Assembly: GCF_036588685.1 (NCBI RefSeq)
Contig: NC_086380.1
Location: 67,282,180-67,346,179 of the forward strand
Length of the DNA: 64,000 nt
Origin: Mytilus trossulus
Taxonomy: Eukaryota > Mollusca > Bivalvia > Mytilida > Mytilidae
Direction: 5' to 3'
The notes below the pieces were generated by a model. It did no database searches and had not been told where the DNA came from. It worked only from the letters and a program-made list of their open reading frames with translations. The translations under genes were made by a program, and so were the position numbers. Shown in pieces: positions 19,967 to 30,834 of this stretch. Numbering within the stretch: the stretch's first letter is position 1; the number at the start of each line of letters is the position of its first letter.

Positions 19967-20123
19967 AAATAATTCATGGGGGCTTGAATATATCTAGATT
20001 TTACTACGGGTTGTCCCTTTATGCCGATATTTTACCCCTCGCTATCGCTCAGGGTAAAATATTTGTCTTAAAGGGCCAACCCGTGGTAAAATCACGATAT
20101 ATTCAAGCCCCCATGAATTATTT
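19967..20123. repeat. Hairpin, 55-bp arms, four mismatches
   Basis: Left arm 19967-20021 pairs with 20069-20123. The loop carries ttttacccctcgctatcgct and cagggtaaaat. The flanks tattagaatcgaaataatt and aattatttcttaatt are the same as those of the hairpin at 59293-59452, although the arm sequences mostly differ. Confidence 0.85.
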
Positions 20124-20359
20124 CTTAATTATAGTATCTGCACAATTAACAGTTTCAACGTTTTACCTTCCAAAACACCTCATAGTTTTGTTAATGCCCG
20201 TGAGGTCCAAATTGCTCATTATTTTATTTTTACATTCAGTGTTTTGTAAACTGTTGTTGACTTTTTACGCTTTGTTTCTTTTGATAATAGTGCTAGATTA
20301 ATCTTTGTAGACGTTTTTCTTCATATACCCTTCTTACTTTACTTCGCTATACAAAAATA

Positions 20360-20475
20360 TTACAAACTTTTTTTGTTCCGACATATTTTACAAACAGCAC
20401 CAGAAATTAGGACCACGAAAAAGACAAAAGTTAAGGATCCTGCTGCATAGTAGATAAGTCGTACGTGGAAATTAT
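20360..20475 (-). CDS. Transmembrane and short cytoplasmic exon of an Ig-type receptor
   Basis: After the acceptor tttttgttgcag, in phase 1, the exon reads NFHVRLIYYAAGS, then a hydrophobic stretch LTFVFFVVLISGAV, then CKICRNKKSL and a stop at 20360-20362. This is one membrane helix followed by a short basic tail. Position and phase fit the 3' end of the minus-strand immunoglobulin exons upstream. No signalling motif is visible in the tail. Confidence 0.6.
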
Positions 20476-20486
20476 CTGCAACAAAA

Positions 20487-20597
20487 AGTAAAATCACAAA
20501 AATACGTAACTCCAGGAAAAATTCAAAACAGAAAGTCACTAATGGAATGGCAAAAGAACAAACAAATGGTCAACAATTGTCATATTCATGACTTGGA
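20487..20597 (+). repeat. Repeat B fragment
   Basis: Starts aaaaagtaaaatcacaaaaa and continues aaattcaaaacagaaagtc and gtcatattcatgacttgg. It then joins directly to a reverse transcriptase fragment in the same (antisense) sense. Confidence 0.7.
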
Positions 20598-20795
20598 ACC
20601 CAATCAGAAAAATTTGGATTATTAATTGAGAGAACATCACCTATATATCTGAATGTAAAATTAAATTACCTGGCTTCTTTAATCTACCTATTTTAGAATA
20701 GTGTCTGGGGTAACTCTGATTCGTATAGAATTAGAAGAAGTCGTCAAGGAGAGGCGCACGGTTCGATCAAATGTGTCTACCTCCAATTTCAACAG
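20598..20795 (-). pseudogene. Reverse transcriptase fragment
   Basis: On the minus strand the frames give pieces such as ILYESELPQTL and FNFTFRYIGDVLSINN, matching the YIDD region of the element at 26860-27657. The D of YIDD is changed to G and there are stops, so this is a dead fragment. Its downstream side is repeat B, which supports B being the 3' end of the same element. Confidence 0.65.
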
Positions 20796-21004
20796 ATATG
20801 TTACTTAAATAATTTTTTTAAATTAAATTAATGCATTGATATTTTTTATCAAGACACTTTCCAGAAGAAGTATTAATCTTTCTACTGTTGTTTTTTTTCT
20901 TTCCACGTCTATTCATGGTTTGTTGTTTTTTCATTAAGTTTTGTTTAGTTCAAATGTGTTCTATAAATCGATATTTATTAACAGGATGATATGGTCGTTA
21001 CTTT

Positions 21005-21247
21005 TTTTCGGACATGAATATCAATCACCTGGTCATTTATTTTGTCATAAATTTCCTGTTTACAAAACTTTGATATGCCTTAGGCATAGTTAACCTTTGG
21101 CACACGTTTTTGGAATTTTGGTTCCTCAATGCTCTTCAACTTTGTACTTGTTTGGTTTTATAACTATTTTGATCTGAGCGTCACATATAAGTCTTATGTA
21201 GACGAAACGCGAATCAAATTAAAATCCTGGTACCTTTGATAACTACT
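21005..21247 (+). mobile_element. Decayed copy of the hammerhead retroelement
   Basis: Matches 18757-19022: gacatgaatatcaat, cctcaatgctcttcaactt, gtcttatgtagacgaaacgc, aatcctggtac. The ribozyme core CTGATGA has become CATATAA and the cleavage-site segment is deleted, so it cannot cut. Confidence 0.75.
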
Positions 21248-21376
21248 TGGAACAGAAAAGTGAAAGATGCTTTTTTCATATATTGAAAATCGTAATTAAA
21301 ACACATTTTTAGTCTTTGCAGGTTCAAATGCGTATAACATTTGGAAAGTGTATCATTTCAACTACTAAAGTAAAAC

Positions 21377-21746
21377 TCAAATGTTGGAAAATAAATACCA
21401 ACCCGATTGATTTGAAACTTTTAAATAAAAGTTGGTTGTATTACCAAATTCGGAAGCCATCGTTCCAAAAGCATTCTGTATTTGACAACTGTAGACATGT
21501 CGACCACTTCCATCACTATCGTAATTATGTATAGTTAAAGACGTAAGAAAACCTTTCTGTTTGACAGTTTTCATATGAATTTCGTGTTCAATTTTACTTT
21601 GGTGAAACAACTGGGTAAAACGGGTATCACTTTGTTATCTTGGTACCATATTATTGATTCTGGCGTCGGATCTGACAGAAAATACAATAAAAGCGACACT
21701 TAATCCTTCGTAGTAGTTACTGATCGTTTACTTATGACTGGTTGAT
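21377..21746 (-). pseudogene. Immunoglobulin-domain exon with a stop and a frameshift
   Basis: It follows an acceptor (taccttttttag) in phase 1 and starts QPVISKRSVTTTKD. A TAA at 21700-21702 interrupts it. Then VSLLLYFLSDPTPE and SIIWYQDNKVIP give the B and C strands with the core Trp. One T appears to be missing in a T run at 21617-21620. The rest, SLTIHNYDSDGSGRHVYSCQ, has the D-G-Y-C pattern of an Ig F strand and ends at LKVS. Likely donors lie near 21403. The flaws are either inactivating or sequence errors. Confidence 0.6.
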
Positions 21747-21799
21747 CTAAAAAAGGTAAATCAAAGTATTAACACCATCGTTCAGAAGTAATTTTCATG

Positions 21800-23030
21800 T
21801 TTTAATGATAGTCACGAATTAAGCGAATGATCCACTTTACAGTATTCGAATTCTGAAATAAAATTGGTAATGCATGACTGAAAAAGATAGATATGAATTC
21901 GAAAAAATAATAACATTATTGTAAATGTTTAGCTACAATTGTTGTTAAAGGTCGCATCCAGGACGCTGAGAAAGGTACAATTCATTTCCTCAAGATCTTT
22001 ATTGATGGTAATATTTAAATATCGGAACATAGACACCTATGGTGTAATGTATTTTTATTTGTAATTTTGAATGTTTTCGCGATGGAGTTGTTGTTTTAAT
22101 TATTTATATATTTAGGTAAGGTGTGTGTTGTTTTTTCTTTCAATGATACTAGTATTGTGAATTTGTAATTGTCTTTCCTATCTCTCTTGCGGTTGTGTTT
22201 TTTGTTAAGACTTAAAAGCTTTTTAAATGTTTTTCATGTCATCCAACAGAAAATATAGATTTTCTTCATGAAGGTTAGGTCAAAATTTATAATTCTAGAA
22301 ATTCTCTTTACGCGTTTTTTGATGAACAGGGATATTGTTAGAGCGAATATGATGAAAGTTTTTATTGTAATGTTTCCGTTTTCAAATGAAATAAAAATCA
22401 TTCAAAAATGCACTCAGATCATGCAGATGTAGTTTTGGAATTGTAGTTCCGTGACCACATTTTCAATAGTTATAGTATAGAGTGCACCTAGTGACGATTA
22501 TTACAAATATTTGAAATTGATTCCACATTTATATCAAAGGCAGATGTTTATGATGGATGTTTTCAACGACCTTGACTGGCTATACAAAGGAAAGAATTAT
22601 CTTTGCTTGCTTATGATACTATCTATTAGTTCTTACTATATCATATCATTTATTATTGTCATTATTAAGGTTAACTAAACTTTTTTCAAATAATACCTTT
22701 CTGTAGGGGTTGTAGAGCATATTGTATTTGCAAAAAAACTATTGTAAACCGAGATGAGCCAAAGTTGACATACTGCTCTTTTACCCTTTTAGCTATGTGT
22801 TATCTCATGTGTTTTAGATTTAAAATCAAATTCTTCTTTAAGAAAAATCAAATATTGTTTACAATTCAATAATTGGCTTTTTATGATATTTATGTTTTGA
22901 CTCTGCACTTAAGAAAGACATTGATTGAAATGTCATCAACTTAGCAAAATGTTATATCAACATATTCCTCTCGTATGACTAAAACCGTAATTTTTGCATT
23001 TGGTATAATCAAACCTAACCTTCATTCTTT
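21800..23030. other. Presumed intron, nothing recognised
   Basis: AT-rich non-coding sequence between two Ig exons; no repeat that I can place. Confidence 0.45.
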
Positions 23031-23035
23031 CTTAC

Positions 23036-23318
23036 CTCAAACAGTAACATGAACACTAGCCGAATATTCTTTATTTGTTGTACACCATTTACAAACATAA
23101 TCCCCTGCGTCTCGGTTATCACAAAACGATATTTGGATAAATGAGCAGTTCTCCCTCTTTATTCCAGAGAATGTTCTTAATGTAATTTCATTTATCTGAT
23201 GTAACCACATAGTTGAAAAGCTCGATGTTGGTTCTTCTAATGTTATCGCACATTCAAGATCTATATGTGACGAAATGTTACAGATCGGGTGTTGCGGCGT
23301 CAATATTACAGGCGTTGC
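23036..23318 (-). CDS. Immunoglobulin-domain exon of the receptor-like gene
   Basis: It opens after ttatcttgtag in phase 1. The domain has the first Cys in HIDLECAITLEE, the core Trp in STMWLHQ and the D-x-G-x-Y-x-C signature NRDAGDYVCKW, and ends SASVHVTV. It is intact across its length. In the reading frame a TGA (23037-23039) lies right before the strong donor gag|gtaag. The exon is therefore either the last coding exon of a short form or carries a stop. Confidence 0.68.
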
Positions 23319-23369
23319 TACAAGATAAAAAAAAATCATATAAGTAATTATATTGAGTATTGTTATATT

Positions 23370-23450
23370 TTGAATAGAGCGTTACTGATAAGTAAGTCTC
23401 TAGTTGAAGAAATTCATGTCTGGCGTACACAAATTATGAACCTGGAATCT
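23370..23450 (+). mobile_element. Decayed hammerhead-element fragment
   Basis: agcgttactgataagtaagt, then gaagaaattcatgtctggcg and tacacaaattatgaacctgg, align with the ribozyme and tail of the element at 18587-18660. The core reads CTGATAA and stem II is lost, so it is inactive. Confidence 0.6.
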
Positions 23451-23459
23451 CTTTTTTTT

Positions 23460-24950
23460 CAACTGAGAGTGTTTTAACAAATATATTTTCATTTAAAACA
23501 TAAAATTAAACACGTGATTACACAAAAAAAGAATTGCCAATCCTATATATAGTATTCTCGTGAAAAATAATTATTATGAACCGAATGTAACAAAGTCATT
23601 TCTTTATAAACGTTTGTCAGTTCTTTTGCCCCATTTAATAAATACAATAGCTATTGTTCTCTGTGAAGTTTCTTCTCTGGGACCTTTAAATTACCCCTAA
23701 AAGAGGTCCGTTAATCATTGATTAAATTTTCACCATTGTTTCTTCAAAAATGTTTGATTTGTTTGTTTGTTTGACACATAAAAACTGGAAATGATAATGT
23801 TAATAAAAGGCATTCTTATACGTTTTCTATAACTAAACATAAACAAAATAAAATAAATATTTCAAAAATAACAATGAAATTGTACTGGCAACGTAGCTAT
23901 TAAACAAATATTTGCGACCGTTTAATCCCAAGTTGGATGAGGAAACTCTTCAATTACAGCATTGATAAATTTCATTTTCTGCTTTTAGGCTAGTTTATGT
24001 CAAGAAAAAAGGACGGCATACAAATGAAACTAAAGTTTATTCAATAGTTTTTCTTCTCGTTTCAAAGTGGGATTATATTTCACTGAATGACGTTTTATGT
24101 AGGTTTTAATTTATCATTCTTTTTAGATTTTTATCTGAAAAGAAACAGCCAGAAACCTCTATAATTATATGAACTTTTAATTACTCATACAACTAACTAA
24201 TTATTAATACAACTATATTTCAATATAAATGTCCTAGTTGCTGTTAATACAAGGATATAAAATAAGTATGCACTTTTTTATTTGAAGTAAATGATAAAAA
24301 GATCATGGAATTACGGAATTATAGTTTTCAATCTTGGACTTATAACACATTGAGAAACATCATTCAATAATGTGATATGAATTTTTGTTTTTTTTTAAAT
24401 CTGTTTAGCTTAGTCTAACTGAAACTGATAACTCTAACTCTATGCATTCTGTTAGATAAATACGATTCTCTGCAAATACAAGTTAGGGTAAATGGTAACA
24501 ATTCAATGTTTTATAGGTTGCACTTTGTAAAAACAGCTGTTTCTCAAACAACGCCTCTTTGGAGAGATATATAATATACATAGAAAATTTGATTTTTTGA
24601 CATACTGGTTCCCAAATATAAATTCTGTGTTTCATCTCATAGAGACATAATTTGAGACTGTTATCAGTGTAAAAATATACTATTGTGGTGACAAATGAAT
24701 TCTAACGCAGGCAAAACGCAAAGGTAGGGGTAGTACATACTTTAAGTATTAGTTCAAACTCTAACAAGTTTTCAAAAGTACAATTTAGTTTTGGTACTTT
24801 TTGATATTGAAAATCATTTCCTGGATAGAAAAAAACTTAATTGATAATAGATTTTCGGTATTTTCTTAATTATTAGGTTTTTTTAATGAGAGCATCGTAA
24901 AGAAATTGAATGTAAATGCATATAGCCGACCATCGTTTTTGGTTATCGTT
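23460..24950. other. Presumed intron or intergenic, nothing recognised
   Basis: No ORF, exon or known repeat is evident. Confidence 0.4.
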
Positions 24951-24954
24951 TAAA

Positions 24955-25120
24955 AAGAATAAACAAAAATACCGAACTCCAATGTAAAATAGAAACGGGG
25001 ATAGTCCATTAAAAACGGATAAAATCAAACGTTAGACTTTATGAAACAACAACAAGAATGTCATGAATGACAACAACTGTCATATTTCTGACTTGGTACA
25101 GGCAGAAAATAGTGGGTGAA
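24955..25120 (+). repeat. Repeat B fragment
   Basis: Diverged copy with aaaaataccgaactcc, aacaacaactgtcatatttc and tgacttggtacaggcag. Confidence 0.6.
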
Positions 25121-25767
25121 TCTCGGTTTTAAATCCATTTAGAGTATTTGCTAAGAAACTAAAGTATGGAGTGCTTTTTCAAAACATCTTTTTTGTCGAC
25201 ACATACATTTAAATCACATCAGCGTAGTAACATACAATTGATGCATTTGGATATTGCTTATTGTGTACATATGACAAACATCTAAATTTCATCTATGTTT
25301 TTTCGTGACACTAGGGCATAGCATTTAGATTTAATCAGATTGAAACTAGAGGGAAAATTTCTTCTGCTTTGGGTGGGTATTATCTACTAACTGCCAAAAA
25401 GGAATGTTATTAGAGCGGGAACAATACGCGATAATTTAACTGTTTAATTATATTTAAAAGATTAATAAGCAAAAAACACTTGACAATATAAGATTGGCTT
25501 TTCTAAAATAGATTCAATCTTTGTACTGCCAAATTTATGATTCCGACAATCTAGTTATTTATCAGAATCACACATACATTTCAGAAAAAAAAAACGTTGA
25601 TAACAAACAAATCATAATTTAATTTTGAATGTAACGTGTCTCGTGATTGGCTGACGTCGTTTTGTTTATCAGCCCATAAACATAATTTTGTCATGTGACC
25701 ATGACGTCATCAATATTTTTTCATGATTTACTCCGGTTTAAAATGGAATTAAGAATTAAATTATAAG

Positions 25768-25912
25768 AAATGACTGTAATAATTTTTCTGTCTATTCGAA
25801 ATAACATAAAAAATGTGGTGCACACTATTTATAACCCGCTACGCGCGTTATTCAGTGTGCATCACATTTTTTACGCTATTTCGAATAGACAGAAAAAATA
25901 TCACAGTCATTC
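25768..25912. repeat. Hairpin, about 70-bp arms
   Basis: ttctgtctattcgaaataa and aaaaaatgtggtgcacac in the left arm pair with gtgtgcatcacatttttta and ttatttcgaatagacagaa-like sequence in the right. The centre is cccgctacgcgcgttat, resembling the ctcgctatcgctcagg centre of the hairpin at 19967. Confidence 0.85.
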
Positions 25913-26094
25913 CTTCTGAGTAATGAGAGTGACTGTATACACGCAAATATATTGACTACAAAATGTTGGTACAATACAAGAGGGTCGATATTTAAAAATA
26001 GGAAGATATATCATGATCGACCAACTTAAAACCCTTTGACGAGGCTGTAACGTAATTTATCTTACCTCCTAAAAATTTCTAGAAATATGACTGT

Positions 26095-26815
26095 TTAAAA
26101 AATAAAATCACAAAAATACTGAACTCAAAGGAAAATCCAATCGGAAAGTCCATAATCACATGGCAAAATCAAATAACAAAACACTTAAAAAAACAAATCC
26201 ACAAGAACTGCCATATTCATGACTTGGTACAGACATTTTCAAATGTAGAAAATGGTGGATTAAACCTCTTTTAATAGCGCTAAAACTTTCACTTTGATGA
26301 CAGTCGTATCAAATTACGTTATATTTACAATGATGCGTGATCTAAACAGACAAAATAAATAAAATAGTCAAAATATGGGTACAGCAGTCATCATCGTGTA
26401 ACAATTTTAAAAGGAACAATTTAACAGAACACAAAAACATCTATCTACAAACACAGTCATTGATTCGCGTGTCTGACGTTAGAAAATTTGTATACGTCAC
26501 ATATTTTGTCGTTCAATGTATATACAAAAAAAAATTAAAATATCACATAGGCAATGTTAGCATACAGGGTTAACAAATCAGAAGTATGTAAGAATTAATT
26601 TCAGAAATAGTCCGAGATTTAAAATAGTCCAAAAGTTATATAGAATTTATAAGAATCCACAAAACATTCATTCCACTACGTGATTGAATAATTTTTGACG
26701 TTTGTGGTTCAACGTATTTTGTAATTCATAATAAAAATATATCATAATGTCATATAACAGAACAATATCATATCATATCAAGACAAATGAAAGAACAATA
26801 AAACACGTCGTTAAG
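26095..26815 (+). repeat. Repeat B, longest copy
   Basis: Runs from aaaataaaatcacaaaaata through gcatgaatgcg-like middle blocks (ttacaatgatgcgtga, gcagtcatcatcgtgtaaca, gtttgacgtttgtggttcaacg) to about 26815. It abuts the antisense reverse transcriptase fragment at 26860. In the element's own sense the order is RT, then B, then its end ttttgtgattttatttt. Confidence 0.7.
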
Positions 26816-26859
26816 ATGATAAACAACATCAGTACTCAGAATCTACACATCATGACCAT

Positions 26860-27657
26860 CATGTATTATTTGTGAAGTTGATACGGAATATTTATCATCA
26901 AGATCTTCGTACCTTCCGATGAACTTTTTTAGAAAAAAAACGACACGTTCTTTGACATACCCCTGGTTCATCAACTTTCTACTCAGACATTGATGGCGTT
27001 TTACAAAGTCTGAGTAGGAGCTGCAAGCTCTTGGATATCGAATAAGTTGGCAAATAAATATCCCATATGCAGGTGAAGTTGGTTTATGGCTACTAAGGTT
27101 GGGGGATTTAAAAAGTAAAACCGTCTCGTTCGTGTATTATAGATTCTGGTACTGGGATGACTGTGTAAGTCAAATTCGAGATATAAGTCTAAAAATGAGG
27201 CGGAGAAGCCGTGTATGTTGTTTCTTTAATTTCTAGTTCTGGGGGATATATTCATGGAACCCAATCAGAAAAGTTGTTTATTGAAAGAACATCATCAATA
27301 TATCTGAAAGTGAACTTAAATAATCTGGCTTCTCTGATCCTCTTGTTTTGACAAGTGTCTGAAGGAACTCCGATTCATATGAACATAAGAAGAGGTCGAC
27401 AAGAAGAGGCGCACAGTTTGTTCCAATAGGAATGCCGACAAGTTGTTGGAAAAAGCTACCTCCAAACTCAACAAATATGTTGTCGATAAGAAACTCCCGC
27501 ATACTGACCACTTGTTCTTCTGTGTAGCATGTTTTACCTTTTTGTTTGTCACTTTTAACGAAATATGCCTTATGAAATTCCAAAGTAATAAATATTGGCT
27601 ACCATTTTTATGTTGAAAGGCATTAAAGCAACCGATTGTAGACCGTGTATATTCCAT
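26860..27657 (-). pseudogene. Reverse transcriptase fragment with frameshifts
   Basis: The protein pieces, in order, are EFHKAYFVKSDKQ, MREFLIDNIFVEFGGSFFQQ, motif B LVGIPIGTNCAPLLVDLFL (27657-27278), motif C FRYIDDVLSINN, then IYPPELEIKETTYTAS. Later frames give PAYGIFICQLIRYPRACSS-like and SRKLMNQGYVKERV-like segments. The YIDD box is intact but several frames are needed and stops occur, so it is dead. The pattern is a YIDD-type RT of retroelements common in bivalves; I cannot assign the clade firmly. It differs from the Penelope element at 4768-10246. Confidence 0.75.
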
Positions 27658-27829
27658 ATTAGTTAGAAGGCGGGTCTTATAAACAACAGAGTGTTGGGGA
27701 AAAATATAACAGGTTTCAACAAACGACGAAATATATTATGTAAGATTGAAATAAGATAATAAAACACATCTTTAGCTAACAAGTGGTAATTGCTGGCATT
27801 TGTTTTTTTTGTATAATAAGATAAATTCG

Positions 27830-27954
27830 TTACATAGTGTGTTAGTGACCTAATACGATATATATTGTGTTAGTAATTCCATATGAAGCTCGAATTTTCA
27901 TATGGAATTACTCACACAATATATATCGTACTAGGTCACTAGCACACTATGTAA
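27830..27954. repeat. Hairpin, 58-bp arms, 9-nt loop
   Basis: 27830-27887 pairs with 27897-27954 with three mismatches (ttacatagtgtg.tagtgacc at the ends). The loop is gctcgaatt. Confidence 0.88.
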
Positions 27955-28267
27955 CTAATAATGTATCACTGCACGCACTGAGTAACCGCACAATCTTTCA
28001 GTATTCCCGAAGAATGAATGAATATGTAAATGATTGCTTCTTTATTACTTGATTTTCTATACTGGATATGTAAATTAATAAGACATGTTCGAAGCGGTAT
28101 AATACAATTACGATTAGTCAACATTGGAATATATACTTACACTAGGTATTTTTTCACATCTAGCAAAGAAGCCTAAACTCTTAACTAGACATATTTCGAG
28201 ACAAAAAACGCATCTAGTTTTGATAATTCAGGTTGGAATCTACTATTATAGTAAAGTAATCAGTTAC

Positions 28268-28497
28268 ATACACTGTAAAAAAGGTTGTATACTTTGTCTG
28301 TTTTCTCTTATGGTCATTTCGAAAAGGTGTGAAGGTATATGACTCAGACAATGTCAGAATGTGTCCTTCTGTTGTCCAGTGAATATCAACAAATGGAAGC
28401 GCTGTTATTGCTTTGCATTCTAGTGTGACCTTTGCTCCTCCGTTACCAAGTATTACTCCTGTGCCCGTTTCATTTACTATTCTAAGAATATGCTTCT
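28268..28497 (-). CDS. Immunoglobulin-domain exon, C-terminal part missing or split
   Basis: It opens after ttgttcttgttag in phase 1 and reads KHILRIVNETGTG, NGGAKVTLECKAI with the first Cys, then VDIHWTTEGH with the core Trp. It continues to TKYTTFFTVY and a donor gtaact. Joined to the exon at 28941-29245, the shared codon is g+AG (Glu), so the frame is kept. The usual D-G-Y-C strand is not seen before the donor. The domain is either split by an intron or truncated. Confidence 0.55.
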
Positions 28498-28940
28498 CTA
28501 ACAAGAACAAGTACATATAATTAAATATCTAAGATCACAAAGCTACAGATGCCCGAAACAAGCTCAAACCTATATCGTTTCAATAATTAAAGAAACACTG
28601 AATACTTGAAAGTGTATTGAGTAACTAGTGCAAAACCAACCAAGGTTTATAGGTTTCTACATTGTTTATTCTTTGTGGTAATTGCATTGTATATACTTTA
28701 ACAATAATTTCCGAATGAATATTAAAACTTGTATCTTTGGCTTTATGAATTAAAAACATGCAGAAAAAAAATTGCCGCCTTCTTTTCTTCAAAGATTAGA
28801 ACACTACAGATAATTGTTAAAACATTTCTTTTTATTTCATGAAAATATTAGCTATCGTATGTAATGACTACTATTAAAAAAGGCCACTGAACATTGCTCA
28901 TCGGCAATACAATTTAATTACAGCTTTAAAATTAATTTAC

Positions 28941-29245
28941 CTGCAGACTTTACTTCGACTTTGTAAATAGTTAGCTTTCCATTAACAACAGAGTCACATT
29001 TGTAAAGACCCTCGTTATCGGTCCCAAAATTCGATATCCGTAAAATGTAATGTCCAATCGTGAAAGTTATTCGTTACTAGTATGTTCTCCTTTTGTTCCA
29101 GATCTTCGTTTATTACAAGATCTATACTGTACGTTGTTAAATGTTTTGGTCCCTTCCAAATAAAAGTGGTACTTAGTGAGGTGAAACGACGTGATAGCTC
29201 AACTGGGTCTCCAGTTTTTGCATATCTAACAGATATGTTCTTTAT
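28941..29245 (-). CDS. Immunoglobulin-domain exon with a one-base frame break
   Basis: After the acceptor tcaattttacag it reads IKNISVRYAKTGDPVEL, then TTFIWKGPKH with the core Trp and VTNNFHDWTLH. One extra T near 29046-29050 breaks the frame. Removing it would continue with RISNFGTDNEGLYKCDS, the D-G-Y-C strand, and end KVEVKSA before a strong donor (gcag|gtaaat, phase 1). The exon looks like a real Ig domain with a homopolymer indel. Confidence 0.6.
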
Positions 29246-29767
29246 CTGTAAAATTGATATCAATGGAATGTATTAACGTGTGATATTTGATAGTATAATT
29301 TTATGTAAAATCTGATGGTTATGTATATCTATATAAATGTATGGGGATATGTCCTAAGTATAAACATGATAAACAAGCAAACAAAAAGATTAAAAACAAC
29401 TCTGTGTAATTTGCATGCGTTCAATGCGCTTTTCTGTATTTAACTTCATCCGTATCACTCAGAGCTGAATATTCGAAAGCTAGGGTTGTATTGAAACCGA
29501 AACAGTTGTAAAGGTATATGACAAAAAAAAGGTTATAAAAAATTCCTATAATTTCAACTTTGCCTGATACTGCTTTGTGGTAATTTTCATGCTTGTATCA
29601 TCATTTGCACAATTCCCTCGATTTTGCTTGCTAATATCTTCCACTATGAGGGAATTGAAACCTTAGTTAATAATATTTTATGAGTTCAAATGCAAATTGT
29701 ATAAACCATGTCAGTATCGTAGTACTGACTACTGAGTGGTTAAAACAATCGGTTAATGAAAAATGCA

Positions 29768-29818
29768 CTTTGATCTGGCGTATAAAATTATAATCCTGGT
29801 ACTTTTGATAACTATTTG
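29768..29818 (+). mobile_element. Tail fragment of the hammerhead retroelement
   Basis: gatctggcgtataaaatta to gtacttttgataactattt matches the element from its ribozyme cleavage point onward. It starts within three bases of the cleavage position. Confidence 0.6.
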
Positions 29819-30364
29819 ATCGTGAATGCTTAAAGTCTATAGTTTTAAAGCCAGATGTGTTAAAAGACCAAAACATTTAAAGAAAGCCAAATCTATATAA
29901 TGCCAACTTAATCTCTATGTATTATATTTTTTGTAGCTTGTCTGTTTCCGGGGGGTTTTAATATTTGGTATATCGTGTAGATATGTGTCCATTGTTTACG
30001 TTTAACGTTTTTGGTGTTTAGATTGGTATCTCATCGACTTATATTATATATTTCAACATGCTGAATTCTGCGAGATAGCTGCCTTAAATATGTGAAACCC
30101 TTGTAGTTTTGATAAGTGTTCTGTTGGACTGCATGATTATTTTTATCCGAGGTTAACTTAGAAATTGCTGTTACAAGTTCTGTGCATCCTTTTTTTTATT
30201 TGATTCTTCTTGTGCTTCTCTTTTTTTCAATTATCAAACTGCTCTCGTAGATGTTCATTATAAGGAATTGTGTAATCAGGGCTCGAAACATTGTTAGAAA
30301 ATCATTTTTAATTGTGAATATCGTACTAGGACATGCTGTTGTTTAATTCTAATTAAGAATTTAC

Positions 30365-30414
30365 CTGTCTTTTTTGTTTGAAAAAGCAGTAACACTCCAA
30401 ATAAGGATAAACAT
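30365..30414 (-). CDS. Candidate signal-peptide exon of the Ig-type receptor
   Basis: ATG at 30414 opens MFILIWSVTAFSNKKD and reaches a good donor (cag|gtaaat). The hydrophobic start looks like a short secretion signal. Its end phase (2) does not match the next Ig exon (phase 0), unless an A run is off by one base, so the assignment is tentative. Confidence 0.35.
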
Positions 30415-30744
30415 GTTATGCTGAAAAAACAAAATAATCACAAATCATCACAAAAATATTTTCAACTATAAAATTGAAACAAAACATTATGAAGAAAGTT
30501 AAACGTACAAGTGTAAAAATCTTACAATTGTTAATGACAATCTGTAGATTCTTTCGCGAATTTCAATAGAACAGATATGTTACAAGGCAAAAAGGGAGAG
30601 ACGATTGCACAAATACTCAATTATTCATATGAATGAATTTGGAGCTAGAGAAAACATCGTATCAGCTCGTGACAAACACAGTAGGGTTGGGAGAAGATAC
30701 ATGTAATGTGTTAGGTTTTTTTAATTTGTTATTCTTTTTTTTCT

Positions 30745-30832
30745 ATGTGTTATTCCTTCGCCGCGATATAGCCATGTTGTGCTAATGCGGCGTAAAGCAA
30801 CCATCAATCAATCAATCAATTTGTTATTCTTT
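30745..30832 (-). repeat. SINE-like fragment, reverse copy
   Basis: ccttcgccgcgatatagcca, tgctaatgcggcgtaaagc and (caat)n are the reverse complement of the block at 16597-16680. Confidence 0.6.
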
Positions 30833-30834
30833 TT

